Source: F23-B02 sp045599385 (GTDB lineage Bacteria > Bacillota > Clostridia > Oscillospirales > Oscillospiraceae). Taken from it: a stretch of 57,251 bases of DNA. Positions 24,723 through 32,386 of the stretch are shown piece by piece. The translations under genes and the position numbers were made by a program. The notes below the pieces were generated by a model. It was not told the DNA's origin and searched no databases. It saw only the letters and a program-made list of their open reading frames with translations. The number at the start of each line of letters is the position of its first letter. Within the stretch, counting starts at the first letter, position 1. Location of the stretch: positions 1 through 57,251 of the forward strand of contig JAZRVW010000060.1 in NCBI GenBank assembly GCA_045599385.1, read 5' to 3'.

Positions 24723-25619
24723 ATGCTTAATTCCGAGTGCATTAATGTGTACTATAAGTATCTTACTGAAGTGAAGAAGGCATCACAAAACACCCTTAGT
24801 TCTTACTTGAGAGATATACGCCAGCTGTCTGATTATCTGACTGCTCATTCTGATGTTGAGCTTGATTCCGTTGAAGATGATGATCTGGCTGAATATATTG
24901 CATGGCTTAAGAGCAACGGCAAGTCAGTCGCCACCGTATCAAGAGCTATTGCATCGCTGAAATCTTTCTACAATGTTCTGCTTAATGAAGGACTTGTCGA
25001 GAGCAATCCTGCGTCCAAGCTTATTCCGGATAAGACAACTCAGAAGCTGCCTCAGATTCTTACTAGCAAGGAAGTTGAGCTTCTTCTTGAGCAGCCCAGC
25101 TGCACAGATGCAAAGGGCTACCGTGACAGAGCAATGCTTGAGCTCCTCTACGCAACGGGTATAAGAGTCAGCGAGCTTATATCCCTTGATATTTCCGATG
25201 TAAACACCTCCGGCGGTGTCATCAGATGCAAAAGCAAGGAGAAGGAACGTTTCATTCCTCTGCATCAGACCGCAGTAAAGGCTCTTGTTGAGTATATTGA
25301 ATTCATTCGTCCTCAGATGATCGCCCTTCCAAATGAGCAAGCACTTTTTGTCAACGTAAACGGTGAGCGCATGTCACGCCAGGGCTTCTGGAAGATTATC
25401 AAGGCATATCAGCAGAAAGCGCATATTGATAAGCCCATTACTCCGCATACGCTGCGTCATTCCTTTGCCGCACACCTTCTTGAAAACGGAGCAGACATAC
25501 ACGCTATTCAGGAAATGCTGGGCCACGCCGATATTTCCTCCACACAGATTTATTCTCAGCTTGTGAAAAAGCAGCTGAAGGACGTTTACAACAAGGCTCA
25601 CCCCAGAGCAAACGGATAA
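24723..25619 (+). CDS. xerD: Site-specific tyrosine recombinase XerD
   Basis: 298 residues, full length. It resolves chromosome dimers at dif together with XerC. N-terminal core-binding SAM-like domain (1-100), then the catalytic domain with Arg in LYATGIRVSELI, Lys in SKEKERFIP, HTLRHSFA (His-x-x-Arg), GHADISSTQIYSQL with the Tyr nucleophile. GAAAGGGGGT precedes the ATG. Length and N-terminus fit XerD better than the 331-residue XerC-like protein at 36.6 kb. Confidence 0.93.
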   Translation: MLNSECINVYYKYLTEVKKASQNTLSSYLRDIRQLSDYLTAHSDVELDSVEDDDLAEYIAWLKSNGKSVATVSRAIASLKSFYNVLLNEGLVESNPASKLIPDKTTQKLPQILTSKEVELLLEQPSCTDAKGYRDRAMLELLYATGIRVSELISLDISDVNTSGGVIRCKSKEKERFIPLHQTAVKALVEYIEFIRPQMIALPNEQALFVNVNGERMSRQGFWKIIKAYQQKAHIDKPITPHTLRHSFAAHLLENGADIHAIQEMLGHADISSTQIYSQLVKKQLKDVYNKAHPRANG

Positions 25620-25630
25620 TTGATTGTTTT

Positions 25631-25659
25631 AAGACCGCATCTTTGATGCGGTCTTTTTT
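25631..25659 (+). terminator. Intrinsic terminator after xerD
   Basis: AAGACCGCATC (25631-25641) / GATGCGGTCTT (25645-25655) with loop TTT and a T run to 25659. Confidence 0.92.
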
Positions 25660-25663
25660 CTTG

Positions 25664-25692
25664 TTGCCATAAATCACAATATGTGCTAAAAT
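25664..25692 (+). promoter_or_regulatory. SigA-type promoter for ruvCAB
   Basis: TTGCCA (25664-25669), 17-base spacer, TAAAAT (25687-25692). Confidence 0.65.
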
Positions 25693-25714
25693 TTAATGTC
25701 AGGAAGTGATTATA

Positions 25715-26227
25715 TTGCGTATTTTGGGAATTGATCCGGGTCTTGCGACTGTCGGCTTCAGCATTGTCGATACGGATAAAAACAAAATGCGGCTTGTGAC
25801 CTGCGGCGTTATCAGTACGCCTGCACACACAAGCCTTTCCAGCAGACTTGACCGTATCTTTGAGGATATGAATGAGCTTATTTCCACATTCAATCCCGAT
25901 GCTGTGTCAATTGAAGAGTTGTTTTTTAACACCAATATTACTACGGGCATTGCTGTTTCCCACGCAAGAGGTGTAATTCTTCTGGCAGCATACAGAGCTG
26001 GAGTTCGGGTATTTGAATACACTCCGCTTCAGGTGAAGCAGGCTGTTGTTGGCTACGGCAGAGCGGAGAAAAATCAAGTCATTGACATGGTCAAGCGTAT
26101 TCTGAATCTGCCTGCGGCTCCGAAACCCGATGACGCGGCTGACGCGGTTGCCCTTGCTATTTGTCATGCAAGGAGTTCAACCTCACTTCTCAATAAAGGA
26201 GATAACGGAGTATGTTCTACTATCTGA
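25715..26227 (+). CDS. ruvC: Holliday junction resolvase RuvC
   Basis: 170 residues. Endonuclease that cuts four-way junctions in the RuvABC resolvasome. RILGIDPGLATVGFSIVD carries the first catalytic Asp, SIEELFF the Glu, and DDAADAVALAICHA the C-terminal Asp pair. The TTG at 25715 follows AGGAAGTGAT at a normal distance and gives the canonical N-terminus; a GTG at 25706 sits inside that RBS. The end overlaps ruvA by 16 bases. Confidence 0.95.
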   Translation: MRILGIDPGLATVGFSIVDTDKNKMRLVTCGVISTPAHTSLSSRLDRIFEDMNELISTFNPDAVSIEELFFNTNITTGIAVSHARGVILLAAYRAGVRVFEYTPLQVKQAVVGYGRAEKNQVIDMVKRILNLPAAPKPDDAADAVALAICHARSSTSLLNKGDNGVCSTI

Positions 26228-26805
26228 ACGGAACTGTTGCTGAAATAGATATAAACCTTGCCGTAATTGACTGCAACGGAGTTGGCTATGCGGTAAATAC
26301 CACAGCAAACACGCTTTCGCGGATTAAGATGGGCGAAAAGGCCAAGCTGTATATATGCGAAAGCGTAAGGGAAGATGCCTTTGAGCTATACGGCTTTGCA
26401 ACACAGCAGGAAAAGCGCTGCTTTGAAATGCTGCTTACCGTTTCGGGTATTGGCCCGAAAGCCGCGCAATCCATTCTCTCTGCAAGTACTCCGGAAGGAC
26501 TTGCAATGGCAATTATGAACGGCGATGAAAAGGTAATTACCGCTGCGCAGGGCGTTGGAAAAAAGATTGCACAGCGTGTTATTCTTGAGTTAAAGGATAA
26601 AATCGGCAAGGAAGCAGGCAATGCCGCCGCCGAAATGCCCGCGGCGCTTACGCCTGCTGACAGCGGAACGCGCAGCGATGCTATTGCGGCCTTAATGGTT
26701 CTCGGCTACTCGGCGGCTGAGATAAACTCTGTTTTGCGTAATGCCGATATAAGCGGAATGAGCACGGAAGAGATTGTTAAGCTTGTTCTGAAAAAAATGA
26801 TGTAG
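26212..26805 (+). CDS. ruvA: Holliday junction DNA helicase subunit RuvA
   Basis: 197 residues. Tetrameric junction-binding protein that recruits RuvB. N-terminal OB fold (MFYYLNGTVAEI), helix-hairpin-helix pair (LLTVSGIGPKAAQSILS and AAQGVGKKIAQRVILELKDK, about 75-130), flexible linker, and a C-terminal RuvB-binding domain (DAIAALMVLGYSAAEI). AAAGGAGA precedes the ATG inside the ruvC end. ruvB follows after 10 bases. Confidence 0.97.
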   Translation: MFYYLNGTVAEIDINLAVIDCNGVGYAVNTTANTLSRIKMGEKAKLYICESVREDAFELYGFATQQEKRCFEMLLTVSGIGPKAAQSILSASTPEGLAMAIMNGDEKVITAAQGVGKKIAQRVILELKDKIGKEAGNAAAEMPAALTPADSGTRSDAIAALMVLGYSAAEINSVLRNADISGMSTEEIVKLVLKKMM

Positions 26806-26815
26806 GAGGCAGACA

Positions 26816-27859
26816 ATGAGCATTAATTTCTCAGACGGTCTTGAAGACCAGCCAATAGTAACAAGCTCAAGCGTGCTTCCCGAGGACGCTTCCGAGGGCA
26901 GTCTGCGCCCCAGGACCATAACCGAATATATCGGTCAGGAAAAGGCAAAGGATAACCTCAGCGTATTTATTGACGCAGCAAGAATGCGCGGGGAGCCCCT
27001 TGACCATGTGCTTCTGCACGGTCCTCCGGGACTTGGCAAGACCACGCTTGCAGCGGTTATTGCTAATGAGATGGGCGTTAATATGCGCATAACCTCCGGT
27101 CCCGCAATCGAAAAGCCCGGTGATCTTGTGGCTATGCTCACAAATCTTAATGAGGGCGATATTCTCTTTGTTGATGAGATACACAGACTCAACAGAGCTT
27201 ATGAGGAAATACTTTATCCTGCCATGGAGGATTATGCCATAGACATTATCCTCGGCAAAGGACCTTCCGCAAACTCCATTCATCTTGAGCTTCCGAAGTT
27301 CACCCTTATCGGAGCAACAACCCGCTCCGGACAGCTTACCGCGCCTTTGCGCGACCGTTTCGGTGTTGCTTTAAGGCTTGAGCTTTATTCTCCCGATGAG
27401 CTCAGACGTATTGTTGAGCGCTCTTCAGAAATTCTCGGTATTGAAATCGACAGGGAAGGGGCAATGGAAATTGCGTCCCGCTCCAGAGGAACACCGAGAA
27501 TTGCAAACCGTATGCTTCGCCGAGTGCGTGACTTTGCGCAGGTGAGGGCAGGTGGCGTTATTACAAAAGAAGTTGCCGATATGGCGCTTTCACGCCTTGA
27601 GGTTGACAAGCTCGGTCTTGATTCCCTTGACCGCAGAATGCTGCGCAGTATTATCGAATTCTATAACGGAGGCCCAGTCGGTCTTGATACCCTTGCGGCA
27701 ACCATCAATGAAGAGGCGGTTACCCTTGAAGATGTATATGAGCCCTATCTGCTTCAGCAGGGCTTCCTGACCCGCACGCCCAGGGGAAGATGCGTTACCA
27801 GAAAAGCTTATGAACATCTTGGAATAGAGTGTCTAGGACAGGAAGAAATGACACTTTAA
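26816..27859 (+). CDS. ruvB: Holliday junction branch migration ATPase RuvB
   Basis: 347 residues. AAA+ motor with N-terminal RPRTITEYIGQEKAK, Walker A GPPGLGKTT, Walker B LFVDEIHRLN, sensor 1 GATTRSGQLT, arginine finger region LRDRFG, and a C-terminal winged helix (GPVGLDTLA). AGGAGGCAG precedes the ATG. Last gene of ruvCAB; sigH follows after 110 bases from its own promoter. Confidence 0.98.
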   Translation: MSINFSDGLEDQPIVTSSSVLPEDASEGSLRPRTITEYIGQEKAKDNLSVFIDAARMRGEPLDHVLLHGPPGLGKTTLAAVIANEMGVNMRITSGPAIEKPGDLVAMLTNLNEGDILFVDEIHRLNRAYEEILYPAMEDYAIDIILGKGPSANSIHLELPKFTLIGATTRSGQLTAPLRDRFGVALRLELYSPDELRRIVERSSEILGIEIDREGAMEIASRSRGTPRIANRMLRRVRDFAQVRAGGVITKEVADMALSRLEVDKLGLDSLDRRMLRSIIEFYNGGPVGLDTLAATINEEAVTLEDVYEPYLLQQGFLTRTPRGRCVTRKAYEHLGIECLGQEEMTL

Positions 27860-27906
27860 ACTGGCAAAAAACACTTGATATTTCGGCTTTTTTTAAACTT
27901 TTTCTA

Positions 27907-27936
27907 TTGACATTTAATAACATTGATATATACTAT
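27907..27936 (+). promoter_or_regulatory. SigA-type promoter for sigH
   Basis: TTGACA (27907-27912), 18-base spacer, TACTAT (27931-27936), 33 bases before the sigH ATG. The -35 is consensus. Confidence 0.7.
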
Positions 27937-27968
27937 AATAGAATTATTAGAAAAAGTAATGGTTATTT

Positions 27969-28595
27969 ATGTTTAATTACAGAGAACTTGAAGATAATGA
28001 ACTTCAGCGTCTGTCAATTTCGGGCGATAAGGAAGCTGAGGAACAGCTTGTGGTTCGTTATATGCGAGAGGTTCGAATTTGCTCAAGACCGTATTTTCTT
28101 GCGGGCGGAGATAACGAGGATCTGATTCAGGAAGGTATGTTTGGCCTTATATCTGCTATCAGACAGTACGATCCGAATCGAGAAGCATCATTTAAGAGCT
28201 TTGCAAAAACATGCATCAGAAACCGTATTATTTCCGTTGTAAAATCTGCGGCAAGCATAAAAAATCTTCCGCTGAATGATTTTGTCCCCATAGAATCGCT
28301 GCAGTCGGACGAATCACAGATCTCCCTATTGGCATCTGGACTTAATCGAAAGACACCTGAAGAGCAGGTTCTGGCCAGTGAGAGCGAAGAAAACAGCAAA
28401 TCATTGTATTCTTCATTTGTAAAGCAACTGTCGAAGCTTGAAGCCACGGTTATTGAAAAGTATCTCAAGGGATTAAGTTACCGTGAGATTGCTCAGGAAA
28501 TGGGTAAAAGCGAGAAAGCGGTTGACAACGCGATACAGAGAATAAGGCGCAAGCTGGCGCACTACCTCAATTCAGGCGATATCAGCATAAGCTGA
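27969..28595 (+). CDS. sigH: RNA polymerase sigma factor SigH (Spo0H-like)
   Basis: 208 residues. It matches Bacillus SigH along its length: RPYFLAGGDNEDLIQEGMFGL (region 2.2, polymerase binding), YDPNREASFKSFAKTCIRNRII (2.3-2.4), LPLNDFVPIESL, and region 4 with GLSYREIAQEMGKSEKAVDNAIQRIRRKL. SigH governs the switch to stationary phase and entry into sporulation. In Bacilli sigH is in the rlmB-rae1 region; here it follows ruvCAB. A hairpin AGCC GATA GGCT with T5 lies just after the stop. Confidence 0.92.
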   Translation: MFNYRELEDNELQRLSISGDKEAEEQLVVRYMREVRICSRPYFLAGGDNEDLIQEGMFGLISAIRQYDPNREASFKSFAKTCIRNRIISVVKSAASIKNLPLNDFVPIESLQSDESQISLLASGLNRKTPEEQVLASESEENSKSLYSSFVKQLSKLEATVIEKYLKGLSYREIAQEMGKSEKAVDNAIQRIRRKLAHYLNSGDISIS

Positions 28596-28606
28596 CGCAT
28601 ATATAA

Positions 28607-28625
28607 GCCGATAGGCTAGTTTTTC
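28607..28625 (+). terminator. Weak terminator after sigH
   Basis: AGCC GATA GGCT followed by AGTTTTT. The stem is only 4 base pairs. Confidence 0.4.
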
Positions 28626-28642
28626 AAAAGAGAGGATTCAAA

Positions 28643-28921
28643 ATGTACGAAGACAAGACCTTAGTTTGCAAAGAATGCGGTAACGAGTTTATTTTCTCCG
28701 CAGGCGAACAGGAATTCTATGCAGAGCGCGGCTTCCAGAACGAGCCCCAGCGCTGCAAGGCATGCCGCGACGCTCGCAAGAACGCAGCACGTGGTCCCCG
28801 TGAGTTCTTCACCGCAACTTGTGCAGCTTGCGGCGGCGAGGCAAAGGTTCCCTTTGAGCCCAAGTCCGATCGTCCCGTTTACTGCAGCGAGTGCTTTGCA
28901 AAGATGAAGGAGCAGGCCTGA
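28643..28921 (+). CDS. Small zinc-ribbon protein (probable zinc-binding domain family)
   Basis: 92 residues with four CxxC pairs: CKEC (9-12), CKAC (38-41), CAAC (60-63), CSEC (80-83), arranged as two zinc ribbons. The first half (LVCKECGNEFIFSAGEQEFYAERGF and PQRCKACR) is the zf-trcl-type domain. Function is unknown; the size and strongly biased codons suggest an abundant cytoplasmic protein. Good RBS (AGAGAGG). Monocistronic, with its own terminator. Confidence 0.85.
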   Translation: MYEDKTLVCKECGNEFIFSAGEQEFYAERGFQNEPQRCKACRDARKNAARGPREFFTATCAACGGEAKVPFEPKSDRPVYCSECFAKMKEQA

Positions 28922-28944
28922 AATTAGTTTTTCAGGAATAGAGT

Positions 28945-28973
28945 GGGACGCTTAACAGCGTCCCGTTCTTTTT
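28945..28973 (+). terminator. Intrinsic terminator after the zinc-ribbon gene
   Basis: GGGACGCT TAAC AGCGTCCC (28945-28964), then GTTCTTTTT. Confidence 0.9.
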
Positions 28974-29010
28974 GCGTAATTAATCAATATAATTGATAGG
29001 AGATACAGCT

Positions 29011-29229
29011 ATGTTTGAAAGCACCTTTGAAATCACAAGAGAAACTATGATTTGTGAAGTCCTTGAGAATTGCCCCGAAGCTATGCCTAAGTTCCAGGAA
29101 CTCGGTATGCACTGCCTCGGCTGTGCTCTTGCAGACGTTGAAACCATTGAGCAGGCCTGCGCAGCACACGGCGTTGACCCCGATGAATTTGTCCTCGAAC
29201 TCAAGGCATTTCTTATTTTCGGCTGCTGA
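29011..29229 (+). CDS. DUF1858 (hybrid-cluster-associated type) small protein
   Basis: 72 residues. The DUF1858 motif is visible: TMICEVLENCPEAMPKFQELGMHCLGCALADVETIEQACAAHGVD. The CLGC pair (about 38-41) is typical. The domain occurs alone or fused to hybrid-cluster and ScdA-like iron-sulfur repair proteins, so a redox or iron role is possible, not shown. The start at 29011 follows AGGAGA; the upstream TTG at 28993 is less likely. Confidence 0.85.
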   Translation: MFESTFEITRETMICEVLENCPEAMPKFQELGMHCLGCALADVETIEQACAAHGVDPDEFVLELKAFLIFGC

Positions 29230-29245
29230 TTATAGCGGCAAATGA

Positions 29246-29272
29246 CTAAAAGCCGGCATGACCGGCTTTTAG
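29246..29272. terminator. Terminator between the DUF1858 gene and trmK
   Basis: CTAAAAGCCGG (29246-29256) / CCGGCTTTTAG (29262-29272), 11-base stem, 5-base loop. Confidence 0.75.
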
Positions 29273-29289
29273 CTTTATATGGAGATTTT

Positions 29290-29985
29290 ATGAGCATAAG
29301 ACTTGAAAAAATAGCATCACTGGTTAAAGACGGTAGAGGCATTGCTGATGTCGGAACAGACCACGGCTATATACCGATAATGCTGCGCAGAAGAGGCTAC
29401 AGCGGCAGAATTGTTGCTACTGATATAAACGAAGGTCCGCTGAACAAAGCCCGTGCAGGTCTTGAGGAATCGGGATTTTCCGATTCTGTGGAGCTGATTT
29501 TGTGTGACGGACTTGACGGCTGTGAGCCTGACAGTGTTGACACAGTTATTGTTGCGGGGATGGGCGGGGACACTATTACGGGAATAATTGACCGTGCCGA
29601 ATGGACATATAAGCCCGGTATTAAGCTTATTCTTCAGCCTGTAACCAAGGCGGAAATTCTTCGCTACTGGCTTGTGAATAATGCCTACCGTATAACCGAT
29701 GAGTTTCTTATAAAAGAAAACGGTACGATTTATCAGATAATATGTGCTGAAATCGCAGAACCCGTAAAATACAGCGATGCGGAGCTTTATGTGGGCAGAT
29801 TTGAAAAAATCCGAGTGAGCGAGCATTTTTCGGAGCATATTGATAATCATATAAAGCGCTTCAAATCCGCGGTTGATGGGCTAAACAAGGCTGAAAGAAC
29901 AGGCCTTGATGCGTGGCTTGAAATCAACAGAACCGTTTTAAATGAACTTCTTGAAATGCGCAGGTGCTACGATGAAAACTGTTAA
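29290..29985 (+). CDS. trmK: tRNA (adenine(22)-N1)-methyltransferase TrmK
   Basis: 231 residues. SAM-dependent methyltransferase of position A22 in bacterial tRNAs. RLEKIASLVKDGRGIADVGTDHGYIP contains the SAM-binding DVGTDHG, then ATDINEGPLNKA and IVAGMGGDTI, all typical of the family. GGAG is 5 bases before the ATG at 29290. The Nif3-like gene starts 14 bases before its stop; the trmK-nif3 pair is conserved in Firmicutes. Confidence 0.92.
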   Translation: MSIRLEKIASLVKDGRGIADVGTDHGYIPIMLRRRGYSGRIVATDINEGPLNKARAGLEESGFSDSVELILCDGLDGCEPDSVDTVIVAGMGGDTITGIIDRAEWTYKPGIKLILQPVTKAEILRYWLVNNAYRITDEFLIKENGTIYQIICAEIAEPVKYSDAELYVGRFEKIRVSEHFSEHIDNHIKRFKSAVDGLNKAERTGLDAWLEINRTVLNELLEMRRCYDENC

Positions 29986-30739
29986 TGATATTTTTGGAAA
30001 TCTGAATGAGTTTGCTCCGGTATCAATGAAGCTGGACTTTGATAACGTTGGTCTTCTTGCAGGTAACGGCAGCGCTGAGGTTAAAAAGTGCCTTATTGCC
30101 CTTGACATAACCGGTGAAGTTATTGAAGAAGCGGTTGAGCTTGGTGCGTCTCTGATTGTATCTCACCATCCGCTGATTTTTGATGCGCAGAAGACGGTGC
30201 TTGAAAATGACCTTGTGGGCGGAAAGATAGCAGCGCTTATTAAAAACGGTATTTCCGCTGTATGTATGCACACAAACCTTGATATTGCAGCAGGCGGCGT
30301 CAACGATGCTTTGATGGCGGCACTGGGCTGCAATGTCAGCGATGTACTTGATTCTGACGGCTGTGGAAGAATCGGAGAATATAAAGAAGAGGTTGAATTT
30401 GACAGCTTTCTCAAGCTGTGCAAGGAAGCGCTGAATACAAAAGGCCTGCGCTATGTTTCTGCAGGCGTTCCCGTCAAAAAGCTTGCGGTTATGGGTGGCT
30501 CGGGAGGAAGTGCCGTTGCGGAGGCAAAGTCAAAGGGCTGTGATACCTATGTTACGGCGGATATCAAGTATAATCAGTTTCTTGATGCAAAGGAGCTCGG
30601 AATAAACATGATAGATGCCGACCATTTCTGCACGGAAAATGTGGTTGTTCCCGTTCTATATGAGCGACTAAAAAAAGCGTTTCCCGATGTTGAATTTAAA
30701 ATTTCCGAGGTTCATCATCAAACGGTTTGTTTTGCATAA
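29972..30739 (+). CDS. Nif3-like dinuclear metal-centre protein
   Basis: 255 residues. Metal ligands are recognisable: SHHPLIF (His-His), HTNLD, and the C-terminal DADHFCTE with the final His/Glu. The family forms hexameric toroids with two metals per subunit; a GTP cyclohydrolase-like activity has been proposed for some members but the role is unsettled. This is the short form without the inserted PII-like domain. The start at 29972 overlaps trmK. spoIVA follows after 64 bases. Confidence 0.9.
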   Translation: MKTVNDIFGNLNEFAPVSMKLDFDNVGLLAGNGSAEVKKCLIALDITGEVIEEAVELGASLIVSHHPLIFDAQKTVLENDLVGGKIAALIKNGISAVCMHTNLDIAAGGVNDALMAALGCNVSDVLDSDGCGRIGEYKEEVEFDSFLKLCKEALNTKGLRYVSAGVPVKKLAVMGGSGGSAVAEAKSKGCDTYVTADIKYNQFLDAKELGINMIDADHFCTENVVVPVLYERLKKAFPDVEFKISEVHHQTVCFA

Positions 30740-30741
30740 CA

Positions 30742-30770
30742 GAATATTTTACCTCCGCGGCTCATAAACT
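30742..30770 (+). promoter_or_regulatory. Sigma-E-type promoter of spoIVA
   Basis: GAATATT (30742-30748) fits the Bacillus sigma-E -35 KMATATT fully; after exactly 14 bases comes CATAAACT (30763-30770), one mismatch from CATACAHT. Transcription should begin near 30777, giving a leader of about 27 bases. In Bacillus spoIVA is a sigma-E gene. Confidence 0.75.
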
Positions 30771-30806
30771 CGTACAAACGAGAAAAGCTGCGGAGGATTT
30801 TTTATG
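30752..30806 (+). promoter_or_regulatory. Hairpin with RBS in 3' arm, T6 and start codon of spoIVA
   Basis: CCTCCGCGGCT (30752-30762) pairs with AGCTGCGGAGG (30786-30796), one G-U pair; an inner CTCG/CGAG stem closes loop TACAAA. GGAGG is the spoIVA Shine-Dalgarno; TTTTTT then ATG follows. The 5' arm is located between the -35 and -10 of the sigma-E promoter, so it is absent from the promoter's own transcript. Confidence 0.7.
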
Positions 30807-32282
30807 ACTGAACAGAGTATTTATAAGGATATAGCAACAAGAACGCACGGTGCCGTAATGATAGGTGTTGTGGGTCCGGTGAGAACGGGAAAATCAACAT
30901 TTATTAAGCGATTTATGGAGCTTGCTGTTATTCCGGAAATCGAGGACGAATACATACGGGAGCGTGCTCTCGATGAGCTGCCTCAGAGTGGCTCAGGCCG
31001 CACAATAATGACTTCAGAGCCGAAATTTGTTCCTGAAGAAGCGGTGAAAATCAGACTTGACGATAACGCGGAGGTGGCTGTAAGGCTTGTTGACTGCGTC
31101 GGATATATGGTAAGGGGAGCAAGCGGTCAGTTTGAAGACGGCGGGGAAAGAATGGTGACAACGCCCTGGTTTGACCGCGAGGTTACTATGACGGAGGCTG
31201 CCGAAACCGGTACAAACAAGGTCATTACCGAGCATTCCACAATCGGCTTTGTCATCACAACAGACGGTACTGTTTGCGGTATTCCGAGGGAAGACTATAT
31301 TGAACCTGAAGGTCGTGCTGTGAGCGAGCTTAAAGCTATAGGAAAGCCGTTCAGTATTCTGCTGAACAGTATGTATCCGGAATCAGAGACAGCTCAGGAG
31401 CTCAGAGCAGAGCTTGAGGATAAATACGGCGTAAGCTGTATGTGCGTTAACTGCCAGACTATGAATGAAGACGAACTGGCAAAAATAATGCGCTCGGTGC
31501 TGAATGAATTTGAAATCAGCGAAATAGCGGTAAACTTTCCCGAGTGGACGGAATCTCTTGACGATGCGTGCGAAATTAAGCAGCAGCTATATTCGGAGAT
31601 TATGCGTTCAGCCGAAAGCATGGACAGAATTAAAGATATCAGACAAATGCTGGATAGCCTTTCAGAATCTGAAATAATTGAAAAGTCGGAGATCGTCAGT
31701 GAAAATTTCGGAACCGGCTCGATGGAAATAAACCTTAGCATTCCGAGGAAGCTGTATTATGCTTATATAAGCAATGAATGCGGAATGGAAATCGAAAATG
31801 AAGGCTCAATTATCTGCCTTATGCGGGAGATGAGCGGAATAAAGCGTGATTATGACCGCATAAAGAATGCGCTTGAAGATGTGAGAACAAAAGGCTACGG
31901 AGTTGTTCTGCCGACAGAAGATGAGCTGCAGCTGAATGAACCTCAGATAGTTAAGCACAACGGGCATTATTCTGTTAAGCTGAGAGCTAATGCTCCTGCG
32001 ATACACATGCTGAAAACCAATGTAGTAACAGAGGTTACACCCTCAATCGGCGGAGAAGGTGCTTCAGATGAGATAATAAGCTTTCTGCTTCAGGGCTATG
32101 ACGGTGACATGACAAAGCTGTGGCAGTCAAACATATTCGGCAGATCGCTTTATGAGATAGCAGGTGAGGGGATAGAGGATAAGCTTGCGGCTCTGCCCGA
32201 AAACGCAAGGGCAAAGCTTCAGGAAACGCTGCAGAAAATAATAAATGACGGAAGCGGAATGCTGATTTGTATTTTGCTGTAA
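30804..32282 (+). CDS. spoIVA: Stage IV sporulation protein A, spore coat basement-layer ATPase
   Basis: 492 residues, the same length as the Bacillus protein. SpoIVA hydrolyses ATP to polymerise on the forespore surface and anchors the coat. TRAFAC-type NTPase domain: Walker A GPVRTGKST (about 24-32), switch-like TIMTSEPKFVP and Asp in VRLVDCVGYMV, then the central and C-terminal SpoIVA domains (DYDRIKNALEDVRTKGYG and a glycine/hydrophobic C-terminus). It is expressed from a sigma-E-type promoter (30742-30770) with the RBS in the 3' arm of an inverted repeat. Confidence 0.97.
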   Translation: MTEQSIYKDIATRTHGAVMIGVVGPVRTGKSTFIKRFMELAVIPEIEDEYIRERALDELPQSGSGRTIMTSEPKFVPEEAVKIRLDDNAEVAVRLVDCVGYMVRGASGQFEDGGERMVTTPWFDREVTMTEAAETGTNKVITEHSTIGFVITTDGTVCGIPREDYIEPEGRAVSELKAIGKPFSILLNSMYPESETAQELRAELEDKYGVSCMCVNCQTMNEDELAKIMRSVLNEFEISEIAVNFPEWTESLDDACEIKQQLYSEIMRSAESMDRIKDIRQMLDSLSESEIIEKSEIVSENFGTGSMEINLSIPRKLYYAYISNECGMEIENEGSIICLMREMSGIKRDYDRIKNALEDVRTKGYGVVLPTEDELQLNEPQIVKHNGHYSVKLRANAPAIHMLKTNVVTEVTPSIGGEGASDEIISFLLQGYDGDMTKLWQSNIFGRSLYEIAGEGIEDKLAALPENARAKLQETLQKIINDGSGMLICILL

Positions 32283-32287
32283 TCCGG

Positions 32288-32320
32288 AAATAAGCGGGAG
32301 TGTAAAGCTCCCGCTTATTT
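32288..32320 (+). terminator. Intrinsic terminator after spoIVA
   Basis: AAATAAGCGGGAG (32288-32300) / CTCCCGCTTATTT (32308-32320), 7-base loop. Confidence 0.88.
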
Positions 32321-32332
32321 TGCAATTTTTCC

Positions 32333-32361
32333 TTGAAAAGTGCGGCTTATACGTCTATAAT
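32333..32361 (+). promoter_or_regulatory. SigA-type promoter of the aminotransferase gene
   Basis: TTGAAA (32333-32338), 17-base spacer, TATAAT (32356-32361). This excludes an in-frame TTG at 32333 as the start codon. Confidence 0.85.
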
Positions 32362-32386
32362 TTATGTATCAAAAGGAGATGTTTTT

